Made by a program: the position numbers and the translations under genes
The notes under the pieces: generated by a model
The model's database searches: none
Seen by the model: the letters and a program-made list of their open reading frames with translations, nothing else
What the model was told of the DNA's origin: nothing
Shown: piece by piece, positions 37,623-59,640 of the stretch
How positions within the stretch are numbered: the stretch's first letter is position 1
How the letters are laid out: each line of letters starts with the position of its first letter
Source: Seriola aureovittata
Taxonomy: Eukaryota > Chordata > Actinopteri > Carangiformes > Carangidae
Assembly (NCBI RefSeq): GCF_021018895.1
Contig: NC_079382.1
Span: 13,972,001 to 14,036,000 of the forward strand
Direction of reading: 5' to 3'
DNA: 64,000 bases

Positions 37623-38760
37623 CTCTATATGACTCAGATAAAATAAGTTTTGTGTTTTTGTCTACTAGCATTCTTAAGGAGTGCTACATCAATTAATCTG
37701 TGTGCGATATTATCATACTTTTATAAAGGTTTCTTTGTATTTTTGAATGATACATTTAATGTGTTTATTCACAAAATACTTACAATAAGAACCAACATTA
37801 TGATATCCGCTAATGATATTCTATAATGAGTAGCAGGCCAGGGTAAACCTGTCCAGATACTGAGATGCAAGCACAATGCTGAAAATAAGGTGGGAGGAAC
37901 TGAAAATATTTGTCTTACATAACTATGTAATGTACTGCTGGGCAACTCAGGTTTCTTCCCTTTCAAACTAACGAGTACATTTGAATATGAATTTCAGAGA
38001 GAGGTGCAGTGATAGATCAAGCAGCTCAAAGTTCATGGCTAAATACAATTTTAGCTGTCCAAAATGAAACAATAGGCACTTGGAATGCATTATGCCCCAC
38101 CATGATCTTCATGACAAAGCAACACATATGCTCACATTACTGGTAGTTCCTTATCAGGAATGCTAACAGAAATAAAAACAACAGCAGCATACCAATACCA
38201 ATACCAAACTGTTTCCTCCCAGTTAAGCCAACTAGCTCATTAATTAGCAATGATTTATTATACCAACATTTTTGTCTTTGCATGCTACCTTGTGTCAATT
38301 TGGACTTGTTAGTTTAAAATGTTATGGAATTACAGCAATTTCTTATTATATGCAAATGGCTATTGGGCTCCTAAATCTAGCCGGGTAATCTACTCCATAT
38401 GGAGTATCTGTGATGTAAGTATGAGGTTTCAGCTATTTATCATTCTTAATTCCAGTTATTGTGCAGAGTCACAGCTGCCAGCATGACAACATAATTTGTT
38501 GCACACCACCATGGTGGCAACACATGATTATGATCTACGACTGCTACTCAGAATGATGTTAGTAAACGGTAAATTAAATCTGCTGTGTAGAAGAGCTTTG
38601 TATCTGCACCTGTATCTGTTTTTGAAGTCACAGAGATCGAGCCTGTTATTCACACTGAACTGCTACTAAATAATTTATTCAGTACACAGGAGGCTCCTGG
38701 CAATGGTTTACTTGATATTCTGAACAATTTTGTATCTCATGAAATCATTTGGGGTAGATG
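37623..38760. other. ppil6 3' flank and cd164 upstream DNA
   Basis: AT-rich with no coding segment. No AATAAA was found close after the ppil6 stop. Confidence 0.4.
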
Positions 38761-38766
38761 GGAAGT

Positions 38767-38767
<1 letters not shown>

Positions 38768-38836
<69 letters not shown>
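38768..38836. repeat. (GT)n microsatellite
   Basis: About 34 GT units with one T interruption near 38821. Confidence 0.95.
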
Positions 38837-39010
38837 ATTCATAAGGGGGGACCTGGGGCCCTGTAACGGCTCAATCCGGCCATGTTTGTGAGAGGTTATT
38901 TTTAGCATATCAATATTCAGTGTTTTGCGTCACAGGTGTACTTTCAGGTATTATTGAGTCCTAAACAATCAGAAGTAAAAAACGTATCAGGTTAGTTAAT
39001 GACAAAATTA

Positions 39011-39030
39011 CCCCCCCCCCCCCCCCCCCC
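39011..39030. repeat. Poly-C tract upstream of cd164
   Basis: An uninterrupted C run of about 20 bases, some 270 bases before the cd164 ATG. Confidence 0.9.
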
Positions 39031-39131
39031 TTGCCTTTTGACGTGTTCGTAGCTCACGTCCTCTTCACGTTTCTCACCCCTCCCAGTAAAAAGTGCCACA
39101 TGACCTGTCAAGTAGGAAGTGGTGAGCTAGC

Positions 39132-39132
<1 letters not shown>

Positions 39133-39165
<33 letters not shown>
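39133..39165 (+). repeat. cd164: (AGC)11 trinucleotide repeat in the probable cd164 5' UTR
   Basis: Eleven perfect AGC units end 135 bases before the cd164 ATG, followed by a short duplicated CCAGCGACCAGAGA segment. The repeat is probably transcribed; the start site is not fixed. Confidence 0.85.
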
Positions 39166-39166
<1 letters not shown>

Positions 39167-39300
39167 AGCGACCAGAGACCAGCGACCAGAGACGCAAGAC
39201 GGGGAGGAAACTGTGAAATCTCCGAAGTGTCATACTCGACGTTTCTCTTCAAATACGTTTCCCCAGTTGAACAGAGGAGAGCAATAAGCTGACCGCAGTC

Positions 39301-47219
<7,919 letters not shown>

Positions 47220-48080
47220 AGCAGCATCTCTGTTGGATCCACATCACTCGACCCGTCCCCACCAACTAGAACCTTCCAGTGAAGACTTCCCCACTCAACA
47301 CGCACTCATCACGACAAACTCAAACAGTGTTTTCAAGCAGGTTTTTTTTCTTTAATTATTTTTTGATGTCTGTGCCACCTGTGGTTTCGGCCGGCATTAG
47401 TGCTGTAGTTGTAGTCTGAATTTAAGGCACCCATGCATGCCTGTATGTGTGCACATCGCACCAACTTGTAAAATGAAACAAATCTCTAGTGATATGTCAT
47501 TTAAGCCTTGAGCATATGGATTACATCATCTGGTAGCTACTCCCACCTCCATCATGCTGTTAGGCATAGCTCCAAAACCATTTTCCAGGGAATTGAGGGG
47601 GCTGGTGTTATTTACAGCCCCTCTCCTCACCACATGAAAATCAAAGAATTAGTCGTGTATTAAGAGTAGCTTTCATTTGAAGCTTGGGAGTAGTACAGCT
47701 GCAAAGTGGTTGCATTTACAGCCTTTCTTTTTTCTTTTTTTTTTTTTTAATCTTGATTTGGAAACACTGTTTGAGTTAACAGCTATTCTCAAATGTGACG
47801 ATCGTGATGATTCAGTATTGCTTTTAGCCTGCTGAATCGTGGGCAGGTTCCCTCCCCCCATGCAGCTGTATCGTGTGTATGTGTTCATAGATGATGTAAA
47901 AGAGGCGAGGTTATTTGCGAGGGAATAAAAGCAACACCCAATCATCTAATGTCAGGCCCAAAAAATAGCAGTCATTCGGGTAAACAGTCTTATTTTGATG
48001 GGTGCCTCCCTCGGCATTTAGGAGAGTGCTGTGTGTTTTCTGATGTTGAATTCCCTGGGGAAACCTATTGCCGAATACGA

Positions 48081-48120
<40 letters not shown>

Positions 48121-51016
48121 AAACACCGACTGCTAGTTGAGCAGCTCAATGCAATAAATCATGTATTAAGTTCATTTCCCAACCATTAATCTCCGAACTG
48201 CTATTTCTGAGCTTTACTGACATCAAATATTACCCACACAGATTGCTAATGTGGAGCTGTCCCTTCCTTTCTGTGGAGTAGTCAAAAAAGGGTGAAAATG
48301 AACGATTGTAGAATATTTCAGAAATATGAATAATTCATTTGTTTAAATAATTTATAAAAAAAAAAGAGAATGGGGAGACAAAGAAAATGGCATGCACCTT
48401 TCGTGATGTGGACAGTGATAGCAGTGAAGTGCCTTTAATGTCCAGTATGACGTAAAGAGAGAAATGGAAGAGGATTAGTTCTTTCTTCCCGGTTGAGGCC
48501 CTGAGTGTTGTCATTAGTTTATGTTTGCGAGACAGAAACCGTATCGCGGTGCTGATATTGGTGGACAGTGAGATCCGTAGTAATCCAGCTGGACTGAAGA
48601 GCCTTTTATTGTTGAAAAATACGGTAAATAGTTGTCACTTGAGGGCCTTGATCAGTCTGGATTGAAGTTTTTCCCTATAAGTAGAGGACTATATTCAGAC
48701 CATGAAACCTATGGTCTTCTCACTGGCGACCTTGTATAAATAGGTAATTTAAAGGTACTCTCCTTTTTGTAGCTCCTAATACAGCTTCCAAATGTCCTCC
48801 CGTCTCACCTCACTATATATGTTTCAGAACTCAGTTGTAAAATGTGTTTAATTTTAAAACGTGAACAATGAGCTGGCAGGAAATTTCAGACCGCTGTTAG
48901 GTGCTATAAATCCGGTAGTGTACCTTGAATGGCAAACATATTGGGCTTAATTTAAAAACTTGAGTACTGGAGAGTGCATTGAGGTTCAAAATGTTGACTG
49001 TTTTGAGTGCTGGTTTGGTCGAATGAGCATTGCACCTCTGATTTTGCCGTGTACATGAGAAGATTGCGAATAGAGTGCAGAATTGCAACAACTACGTGGC
49101 CATGCTAGAGTTCATTGTCAAGTTCTCTAATTAGCTTGCTGCTAACTGTGTGATTTAGTTTTTCTTTTAGTTTTTTTTATTTGTCACTCCTGTACATAGC
49201 CACATCCTGTTTGTGTTTATCTTCTTGGTTTCAACTTGAGGAAAGGCTAAATGAAGGAGTGTTTATCAGAACATTTTTGCTTGTAGCAGCTTGTCAGTGT
49301 CAAGAATGTTTTGTTTAAATGCCTTTTTTTTTTTTTTTTGTCATTATTGCATGCTGGATGCTTGGAGTTGTGATTTTTCCTCCCATTGCATATGCTCTTA
49401 AGGGTTTAGACACACTTAAAACCACTTGATTAGTTGTGATTAGCCCATATGCTAGTTGAAAGAATGCCTTGAAACAGTGTGCATTAAGCCAAAGTCCTCA
49501 GTTTTGGCATGGAAATTGAGCATTGCACTGACAAGCTTTGTTTTGTAACTTTGTCTTTGTAAATGTTTTAATGGTTTCAGCCAAAAAAAAAAAAGAAACA
49601 AATCTGATGCTTGTATAAACACTCTTGAATATTAACTAGATAATGGATGAATAATCACTTTGTTTTGTATGACCACCAACAGTTAGAAACTCATGAGTGC
49701 AGATGTTTGCTTGTTTTTTTCCTGTTTGTTTTGGCTTGTGTAATTTAGGATTACATGTTTTCTGCTGCTCACCATCAACACGCCTTTTAACCTACAGTCA
49801 CCTGGTGGCATTAGGCTACAGCCCAAAGACCCAAGTATGGCGAGTAGGCTACAGAGTTTTGCCTTAGCTGCACCCATTTGTTCATTCTCTGCATGAGGAG
49901 TCCCTTCACCCCAAAATTAGAGACGTATTTGAGTTTAATTCACAGCTGTTGAGTGGTACGCTGTGTAGCCACTGAATCTAGTCAGTCAGAGTGCTCTCTG
50001 CTTTCGACATGGAAGCTGCATTCCTTAACAACACAGCATCACATGTTGACATCGTGGTGTGTCAAAACACGTCTGGTATCCGTTTATACCAATAGATGTC
50101 CATTGTGTTGCCTCTCTGCAGCTTCTCCAACAAGTTACTCAGTCCCTGCACCTCTTAAGGAAAAGTGCCTTATTCAGTTAATATTCATATATAGTTGTAG
50201 TTTGTAAGATGATATGCCACACCTATTAAATATCGATGGGACTCAGCACTTTCAGACCCCTGTGAAGTGGTTTTCTGTGTTGTATTCTGCTTAAATGTCT
50301 CTTTTGTCACGCTCAGCCTTAACTTTTTGATCAAATCCACAGAGCAATTGCTGGTGACGGGCTGTCTGGGCAATTATCAGGCTGATTTTGTTTGATGAGT
50401 GAAAAATTGTTAGATGTACTCGGAAAACTTAGGGCTGCATTTCAGCTGCATTTAATTGCCTACATTTTGACCAGTTACACATTTGAATTACGGGTGTTAT
50501 GTGTAAATGCTGGTAGGTCGATATGAGCAGCTACTGTTTGGCACAGGTCTTCAACTACATCTGGCCTGGCCGTAGCTTGGACACCTCGTCACTAGCCCAT
50601 TGCGATAAAATAACTCATTGGTAACGTATCCACAGCCACACACCTCTAGGGTTCTTTACTGCATCATTTCCTCCGTAATGCAAACAGTCACACTATAACT
50701 TGAACTCCACTTTGGTTGTAATTTTCAGTTGTTGCATTGAATGACTTGTTTTTTTTCTCCTGCAGGATTTTAAATTCAAAATCCAAATTTGCTTGGTCAT
50801 GGAGGACTCTCCTATCAGTTTTCAGCCTTGTAGTGTTCGGTTCCAAGAGCGATGAGTAAAGAGCTTTTTGATTCCATTCTTTTGCCTTGTGGCTTTATTG
50901 CTATGCGCACACATTGTAGTGCCATACTTTTACCAGTTGTGTTACAGGCCGTCAGTCTTGTAGGTACGAGTTTTTGGCTTTGCTCTCACCCCACATTAAC
51001 ACATACACACATAGAC

Positions 51017-51111
<95 letters not shown>

Positions 51112-51270
51112 ACACCCATTTGTAGACACTTGCAGGTGCCACAATGCCTCCTGAAATGTTTTGTGCTTATTTTGTGCCCTTCTTTTCCAAACTGTTTATT
51201 TTTTTTGCCTTGTTTTCTAGTGTTGCCTTTAGTTTCACAATGTTAAACCAATAAAGTTTGAATATTGTTA
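47220..51270 (+). other. cd164: Probable long cd164 3' UTR
   Basis: There is no further gene between the cd164 stop and about 51270. Possible polyadenylation signals are AATAAA at 47924-47929, near 48152, and at 51250-51255; the last is followed by a GT/T-rich region. Use of the last would give a 4-kb UTR. The segment contains an A31 run (48087-48117) and a CA microsatellite. Confidence 0.5.
51024..51109. repeat. (CA)n microsatellite
   Basis: About 43 CA units, the longest perfect dinucleotide tract in the window, in the probable cd164 3' UTR. Confidence 0.95.
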
Positions 51271-54200
51271 AACATTTCTCTGTCTTTACCTTTCATTTGT
51301 CAGCAGTGTCTACTTTCTTGGGGCTGGTAATTTACATGACAAATCATAAGTGGGACAATTTGAGACTCGGCCAGGTCTCGGTTTGAGGCTCCATTGCCAT
51401 GGTTACAATTGAAAGGCCAGTTGCCTGGACAACAGAAGGTATCAAGTTCAGGCTTTGCTTTGTCTTGCCCTGTGTGTGTACCTAATGCTAGGTCAACAAG
51501 TTTTCCTGTTAAAAAAAATAATTTGACAATCAAATATTACTCACAGTAGCCTATCTTATAGTATCTAGACATTTAACTATCCCCCAAATTCAGTAGTCTT
51601 TACCTAGGACACCTTGAATTAACAATAAATACACTTATATGTGTCTTTTGATACCTTCAGGTAGAACCAGGCTAAATGTTTCCAGATTTAATGCTAAGCT
51701 AAGCTAAGTCCTGAATTGAAAAGGTAATGCGTTCAATGTAGAGGCCCCTGTAACTGTTATACTATTATAGTAGTATATCAGTAGATTACCATTACTTATG
51801 TATTGATGTGTCAGCAGCATTTTACTCTTGTAGTTTTTTTGCAGAATGTTTTTATATAGGGCTGGAACCATATTTATATTCTGGAATAATCTGCTGATTT
51901 GCTGAAAATGATCGCTTAAGTTTAACCTTCGCGTCAGCTTCTCATGCTCATGGCTGTGTCTAAGCATGTTGTGCAATATGCTTGGAGTCTCCTGAGAAAA
52001 GCTCTAATATAATTTACAGGCATAACCAGATTCCTATTGACATACTTTTCTGATTTTGTAAATGCGGGATTCACCCTACCCCATCAATTCCCTCCATCCC
52101 CATGATCTGCCTGAACATAGTGTAGTGGTTCCCAACCTTGGTTTAAGGCCTTTCATGGGTTTCCAAGGTTAATCTGAGGGGTCATCAGATGATTACAGTG
52201 ATAAAACAGAAAAATTACTTTTTGCTTGTTTTTCCTTCTTTTCTTGTGAAATATCTGATAAGTTTTCCTCTTCAAGCCTCATTTATATGGTTGCTCCTTT
52301 TACAGAAGTCTACATTACCCTGTTTGTAATAAAGTCTCATTGGTGGACTAACTCTAGAACTGGTGTTCACTTTACTGCACACATCACTTAAAGCGTTACC
52401 TTGATATTTACTTTTTTCTATGTAAGATAGAGATCAACATGCTTTTGAAAAGGAAAATGGTACAAAGTTTATTGCAGCCATGTGCAAACATCAATGACAT
52501 GGACATTATTTGCTGGTATGTACCATTAACAGACAAACTGGGGACAATGAGACCTAAAGCTAAAGACACCACCCCTTGTTTTTCTCACTCTTGAGTGTTC
52601 ACTGTGCTGCGCCCCTGACAGGACAAATGGTTGGTTTCCAAGGTCACAGCAAAATTCTGCTTGTGTTGCAAAAACAAATCGCTCTAAAGGAAATGTTAGT
52701 GAGCATGTGGATCTGCGTGCGCTCACTCAAGAATCACAGTCTGCACAGTTGACTACATTCTTGAGTGAGGTGTGTGTGCGTACAGTATTTGTTTGTGCTG
52801 AGCAGATTGTTATTCTTCCAGTGGCCCAGAGTCCCCAGCTGGCACTGTTTCCCTGAACCAAGAGGAGTTTCAGGAGAGAATGTTTTTCTGGACAGCCGCG
52901 CCACAATTTCTCTCTCGTGTCCATTTAAAACAATCTGCAGCTCTGCACTCACTCTTTGCCGTTAATGGACAGAGATGGCAAACCTTGTGATGCTATATCC
53001 CTTATAGCACTTTCACTAAGAAGTGGAAAACCCTACAGCAAGCCAACTTTTCAGTGACCAGTAAACTTGTGTTCACACACTGAGGATGCGTAACACCTCA
53101 AAGAAACACCTTGTGGACAATTACACTCTGCAAATATATCTTTATTAGAGGATGGATCAGGAGATGTTTGTGGGCAATCCCCACCCACAGCAAAATGCCT
53201 GACACGCACTCGTACCTACCCAGTCCTTCTCCGTACACCACTCTCTGAACACACCACTGCTATTCAACAGCAGACAAAAACAGGAGTGTGCCGTCACAAA
53301 ATATCAGCGTTGCACGGTCAGGAGAGCAGACAGGAGTGGCTGGAGCTGTTGTATATGTGGGCATGGAAGGGTCTTGACTTGCCTCAGCTAACCTGATTGC
53401 TGTGTCCAGTCTTGCTCTGTAATCTAATATGAGAGCACAGAGAAACAATGCATTAGGTTTAGTGTCTCTCTCATACACCAGCTCAGTCCATTTAACCATC
53501 CAGTGAACTCTGAATCATGCCAAGAATACCAGAACCGAGCAATGTTCGCCGGATAATGAACTGAAAAGGCTGAATGGAGAGAGAAACAATAACAACCAGC
53601 TGTTCTCCTCTCCCATGACCCAGAGCCTTTGACAGGGCAGTAAGTGATATCCACTGTTTTAATTTTAGGATTTTATATCAACAATTTGTGACTAAACAAC
53701 CCTTGTAGAGTTGGCTGTACAGTTTTTTTGTTTGTGGTATGGGGAGTGACTGAGATAAGATTTAAGGTCAAAAAGGCCTCTTGTGTTTCAAAAATGTGAC
53801 TCGATGATACAATAAAGATGTTGACTGAGGCCCGATAGTGAAGAGATAATGCAGGAATGTTATGAGGCAGCTTCACATGTGGTTATTCATCCCGTAGAAA
53901 AGGTGGCGGACTCAAATAAACAGAGAGCAAATATAAAAGCCTCAGCAATGCCAGAAATGTGTCCTGTCCTCTGACCAGCCCATAATTAAGATTGATAATA
54001 GCTATCAAAGTTGAATTTAAGAGAATAGAGCTGTTTTGGCTGTGTGAAATTGTGAAATCCTGTGGCAAATAGCAGTTCCTCCCACTTTTGGACAGCAATA
54101 AAAACCACATCCCTTTGTCCTGTGGTTACAGCTACATTTACTCAGCTGTCCAGGCAGCTGCTGTTGTAGAGTTCACAGAGCACTTGGTGAAACTCTATTG

Positions 54201-54662
54201 TAGGCTGCTCAAGACAGAGGGAGCTTGATGCTGCACGCAGTATTATAAAGTTATATTTCACGATTGTCCATGCAAATGTATAGTGTGTCAGGGGTAAAAT
54301 AGACATAGGCTGAGCACTGCCACCTAGTGGTTCTCAGTATGAAATCCAAATGATGCTGAATTAGACAAAAACTTGTGTTGGCTTCAGTAAAATGTGAACA
54401 AAGATGTATTTACATTATGTAGAGGGGATAAACTTTATTAAAAATTGAAAATATTAAAAATAGATTACTCCAGCTTCATTTGAGAGGAGACATACTTCAT
54501 GAAACACACTTAAGTCACATAATTTTTTGGGCTGGTTTAAGTCATCGTTCATCTATCGTCTGCCTATGAAGGACCCTGTATGTGCAAAATTTCATTTAAA
54601 TCCATCACCCATTGCTTAACAGGTTTTATGATCAACACATTATCAAGTTCCGTGTAAAACAC
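51271..54662. other. Intergenic between convergent cd164 and cep57l1
   Basis: No conserved coding frame on either strand; the mammalian locus has CCDC162 sequences here, but none were recognised. A hAT-like repeat lies inside. Confidence 0.45.
52120..52400. repeat. Possible hAT-like repeat
   Basis: Begins TAGTGGTTCCCAACCTTGG, close to the CAGTGGTTCYCAACCT terminus of many vertebrate hAT non-autonomous elements. The right end is not defined. Confidence 0.4.
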
Positions 54663-54668
54663 TTTATT
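54663..54668 (-). terminator. cep57l1: Polyadenylation signal of cep57l1
   Basis: AATAAA on the minus strand 143 bases after the cep57l1 stop. Confidence 0.65.
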
Positions 54669-54810
54669 CCCTCTTTTCATTTGTTACTAAAAATGGCCCA
54701 AAGGCTGTTTAAAGAGAGGGAAAAACAAACTGAAAGGAACCAAGCGGAGTCTTGTGGCTAATCCAGCTGTCAGATCAAAGCCTGCGCACAGAATGGTCTT
54801 GCAGAGAACC

Positions 54811-57800
54811 TCATGTTTCCCAGGAGAGATCGTCTTGTTTGAGGCTGTTTCTGAACTTCTGAGTCTCCCGGAGAAGCTGCAGGTTATTGTAAGTGGTCCC
54901 ACCTTTCCTTCCCTTCTGCTTGGCCTTAACAAGAGAAGGGACAGGTGGCTTGATCCCACTCAACTTCTTGGTTGTGTCTTCCTCAGCACCTGGCTGACTC
55001 TGCGCCAATTTATGGACCTGCACAGGAGCAGAAGACAGAACACATCAGACACCAACACCTATCAACACAATTAGGGATGAAAATCATCTGACACAGGACG
55101 TACCTGGCATACAACATTCCCTTTATCACACATGTATTGAGTTGTGGCTCACTTACCGTCTGCTGGTGTTTGCGAAGCTTAGTGATATGAACTCCCTTCT
55201 CTTCCATCCTTGCCACCAGCCTCTCCAGTTCTCTCTGCAGGTCCTGCTTCTGCTCCCGATGTTGGGCTGCATCGATCTGACGCACCAACTCCTGATGCTC
55301 ACTGACAAAAACAACAGAACGAAATACAGAAATGCAGACACATATTATTGAATGTGAAAAGAAAAACTTAAACAAAACAATTTTTAAAAAGAAGCGTACT
55401 CACAAGCTCATCTGTCCCAGCTCGTCCTGCAGAGCCAAGAGCAGGTCTGACAGGGAGCTCAGTGACCGGTCTACTTGCTCAGGCAGGTAGTCAGGCTTCT
55501 TAAAAGCAGTGGAAGATGGAGAAAAGTCCTTTTGGAGGCTCTTCTTGGCTCCACAGCCAGGCCTGTGCAGAGAACTCACTCGTTCACATAGCTGGGGCTG
55601 GTGGTGCTTCATCATGTGAAGGATACTTTGCACGTTGGCGTGGACTGAGTGGCTCGGGCTTATCGACTGTGACAGGTGGGAAGCAATAAAAAAAAAAAAT
55701 CAATCAAAAAGTGAAAAAAGAATGCATGGTTTTGAGAGTTAGCACAGAACTAACGTACCGTTCCTGCGACAAAGGGCATTTTTATGTGTCTTGGGCTGCT
55801 TGCTGATGCCAGCTCATTCTTTTTGGATGTTTTCTGAGGGAGAAGATAGCTGTTATCATGACTTTATTCCAAACAAATCTTTCCCATCAACTAAATACAA
55901 AAACATAATAAACTTTATTGGTAAGAAAATCACCTTGCTGGTCTTTTTTGTTTTCTTCTTTGGCTTTATCTCTTCAGCAGTTTGCATAGACAATTGAAGG
56001 TTGATGTCCAGCTCCCTCTGCAGCTGGGGACAATATCATGGTTAAAGGAAAAGCTCATTTCTTTTCTTTTTTTCTTTTTAAGATTCTTTGTTTTATATTT
56101 TACATTTGTGTTAGTTGACAGAGGGTTTTATGTAACTTAAATACCCATGAGAGATCATTTAGTAGATAGTAGAAGTAATGGATTTTAATATAAAATATAT
56201 TTAAAAATTGCTTTTTACGAATTTATTGTAAAATATGTGTATGTTGGAGTAAGGAGAATTAAAACACAAAGTGAAAATGAGGATTCTTGCGTCACTGTGA
56301 CTGACCTCATCTGCTTTCTCCTGCACAAGTTTCCGTTCATACTCTTCTTTCACTAGTTTTTGCTCCAGAATAGCAAGCTTCATCTGCACCGAAATAATGA
56401 TATTATCATTCAGTTTGTGATGATTAATGTTTAGACTAATCAAACGGATAAACGTGAATTACCTCTGCCACAGTTTGGGTTCTACTCAATTTGAGACACT
56501 CTGATTCAAGTTTGTCCAGCTTCTCCCGCTGAATTTGGGTGTTTGAGCTGCTTGGCTGCTCATTCTGCAGTGAAGCCTGGTGGGGAGGTAAACAGAGATT
56601 ATAGGATAATTTAGTAACATCTATATACCACTAACAGTACATCCAGAAATGCTAGGAAGTAATGGAACACAGATGATGAAAAGGGTTAGGATCACTTGTA
56701 ACCCTTTTGTGTAAGAGTTGATTCAATCTTGTTTAAAAGATTTTAAACCTGCTTTCCAGGCTACGATTTCTCTAAAATATATCCTACTTGGATCTACTTT
56801 TAAGGATAGATTTGTTATGAATTTTGTTTGTTTCAGTTTGTAGCTTTTTGAACTACCTGATTCTCCATGAGAGCATTCCTCTCCTTCTTGGCATTTTCAA
56901 CCATCTTCCTCATGTAGTCCAGCTGCTTCTCAAGAACCTTACAGCGAGCCTCTGCAGACTGCAGCTTTGAGTCCAGCTCTGGTATCATAATCACAGACAC
57001 AACTGTTAAAAAACATGTAGCGAAAAGACTTTGCACTTTCACAGTGTTCAAAATAATATTTCAAGATCCCGATCAAGTGCAGTGGCATTTCTCTTTGCAC
57101 CTTCTATCACTTACCTTCCCTGCTAGAGTTACTGGTCTCAGGCAGCCTGGCCGCTGGTTGTTGACTGGGCATCACGTTAGATGCTGTGACCTGCTGATGC
57201 TTCTGAATATCATGGGAGAACTGCTGGAAGCTCTTCTCCGCTTGCTTTCTTTCCAGCTCCAACCGCCTAATTTTCTCCTGGAGGGTCTTCAGTGCATCAA
57301 CAACAGCTGGAGAGGAGTTGACAAGAACAGAAAACCATACAATATAATTGGAACAGAAAGTGGCCATAACAATAACATTGCATGAGCCAAAAAAACTTGA
57401 CATAATGGCTGCGCCATACCTTTGCTGTCAATATTAGGTTTGGCCTGAGACTCCCGGAGGCTGTTGATCTTTGGATCGGTGTTGATAGATGCAGGCGCAA
57501 AGAACTCAAGCTGTCTTGGTATTGGTATTATCCTGTCTGGAGGCTGGTAATAGCTCCCAATGTAACTGTTTTTGGAGGGTGAGTCTAAAATCTACAGACA
57601 GAAGGAGGTTGCTTTAGAAGCTGTTACAACAAATTAATTACATCGTGGACAAAATAAAAAAATATATTAATAAAATTCCAATCAATAAGTTCTCAAAGCA
57701 GTAGGTGAGATCTCCATATGGACTGTTTTGATTGACTATAAGTCGAATTCTTAAAGACATTCAATTTACAATAATATAAAACAGAGAAAAACAGGAAATC

Positions 57801-58216
57801 TTAACATCTGTAGAGCTAGAAGCAGACAAGTTCAGCATATTTCCGGGATAAACGCCTTAAATGATTGACCGATTGTCAAAATTTCGGTTGGAAATTCTGA
57901 GGATCATCTAACGTTCACGGGTTTCCCCACTCATCGTCTACACATTTGTACTGTACCCGAGTGCACCAGTTTCCTGCAACAAGGCTGTTCAAGTGCATCG
58001 TGAAGCTCCTAAAAGCTGCAGCAATTCCAACACCGCTAAGGTTTCATAAGAACAAAAACAAACCGGTTTATTTACGAATAGCGTTGAACTAGCTTGGAAT
58101 AAACTACCAGCAAACCGCAACTTCACAAAAGTAAACAATGCCCAAGCTAATGTGTTAACCACAGTCGCAGCTAACGGCTGATTAGCAAATGTTACCTGGT
58201 CGTGATACATCTCCAT
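54811..58216 (-). CDS. cep57l1: Centrosomal protein CEP57-like 1
   Basis: Eleven exons join in phase: 58196-58216, 57420-57591, 57115-57306, 56857-56978, 56463-56576, 56306-56383, 55934-56023, 55759-55833, 55404-55666, 55157-55301, 54811-55017. They give 492 residues (CEP57L1 about 460, CEP57 about 500). Exon 2 has the family signature RIIPIPRQLEFFAPASINTD. Exons 3-7 are a long coiled coil (VVDALKTLQEKIRRLELERK onward), the centrosome-localisation and self-association region. A Lys-rich linker (IKPKKKTKKTSK) precedes exons 9-11, the microtubule-binding part (LLALQDELGQMSFEHQELVR). The family acts in the pericentriolar material and centriole engagement. Linkage to sesn1 matches human 6q21 and favours CEP57L1 over CEP57. 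It converges with cd164. Confidence 0.93.
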
Positions 58217-58450
58217 TCTGTTACTAAGACGGTTATACCTGTGTGGAAACTAATCATATGTTTATATTTAATGTTCTCAGACTGCTTGTGTAAGCTGTAA
58301 ACGATGTTAGTTCAGCTAATTAGCTTCTCCGAGCGACTCAGTTGTTCTGTCAGCTACAAGCAGTCCGGACTTTTTAAATTTCCCTCCTCTTCGCTGCCCT
58401 CCTCACTGTAGTTCCGCCTGCGCAGTGTTTCCCCCTCCACAATCCAGAGT
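58217..58450 (-). promoter_or_regulatory. cep57l1: cep57l1 promoter region
   Basis: A CpG-richer segment upstream of the ATG, with CCTGCGCAG at 58417-58425, one half of an NRF1 site. No TATA box at a suitable place. Confidence 0.45.
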
Positions 58451-59208
58451 TCCTCACCTTTAATACAAATGTATATGTTGGCCAGTTCTCATAAAGATGT
58501 TTACAAAAGTGATCTGTTTTGGATTAAATGCAATGAATGTTCACTGTATTTAAAATCTAAAACCTACAAATAATTTGCCTGGTTTTGTTAGAAAAGGATT
58601 AATCAATAGGCTTGCATTTATACAATTTGGGGGTTCTTAAAACAAGTTTGATAGTTACACATATTCTACACTGTTAACTTTATTTAAATAAAAAAATATG
58701 GCATTTTTGACCAAATAAAAAATGAGAAATTTCGAAACCTGGTTATTACCAGCATTTAAAGTTTAACACAATAACAGTTTGTAAATCCTACCACATCCTC
58801 AAAAATACTGTGGACAAGACCTTATTGTTCTGAAAGCACTGCTCTGAAAGGTGCCAGCAGGTTCCAAGACTGGACTATTTTGCATTAGGAAAATGATCAC
58901 CTTGTGGTCTGCAAAATGGGAAGCTGAAATATATCATATTATGTGGAAACATTCATTTGGAGACCACTGACATTTCTTTAGGAATTCTTCCTGTTTGATG
59001 CTATTTTTCCTGATCATTTAGGCTATTGTAGATTAGTAAAGTGTCTTTAGTCAGTCAATCACCCAGTAAATATTTGCACAGTATTATGCAAATAGCCTGC
59101 TGCAGCAATAGACAGTACATATGCTGTGAAGCAGTTGTGTTGCACTCAGTGAAAGACTGTATTTTATCTGTGAAGCTTGTTTGGGTGTTTGTGTTTCTTA
59201 TGTGCATT

Positions 59209-59244
<36 letters not shown>

Positions 59245-59500
59245 CTCATTTGTAACACCTTTGTCTCTCAAACAACATGGCACACCAGAATCCAAGTTCA
59301 ACGTCTTTCAGATAATTTGAAATGTTGACATGTTGAAATTCCTGTGTTCATATTATTTAATAGGCGCTGATCCTTCCTGTGTTTAACATGGAAATTTGCC
59401 AAAATACAAACGAGGTTAAACACAAAAAAAACGACATTTCTCTCTATGACTCTCCTTTCTGTTTTTCTGCTTGCCTGTTTCAGTTATTTCTGATAAACAA
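58451..59500. other. Intergenic between divergent cep57l1 and sesn1
   Basis: AT-rich with no gene seen. A (TG)n microsatellite lies at 59212-59241. Confidence 0.5.
59212..59241. repeat. (TG)n microsatellite
   Basis: About 15 TG units upstream of sesn1. Confidence 0.9.
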
Positions 59501-59640
59501 GAAAAGGGAGGGGGCTGCTGTCGACGAAATGTATGATGGGAGATGCAGTTCTACAGCGTTACCCTCCAAAACACACACCGAACGAAGAGAATCCAACTCC
59601 CATAAACCCATCCCCCGCGAGCTTGGCAACACCCCTCTAA

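Noticed and set aside
50974..51246. His/Thr-repeat open frames
   Set aside because: They come from the CA microsatellite, which is open in several frames.
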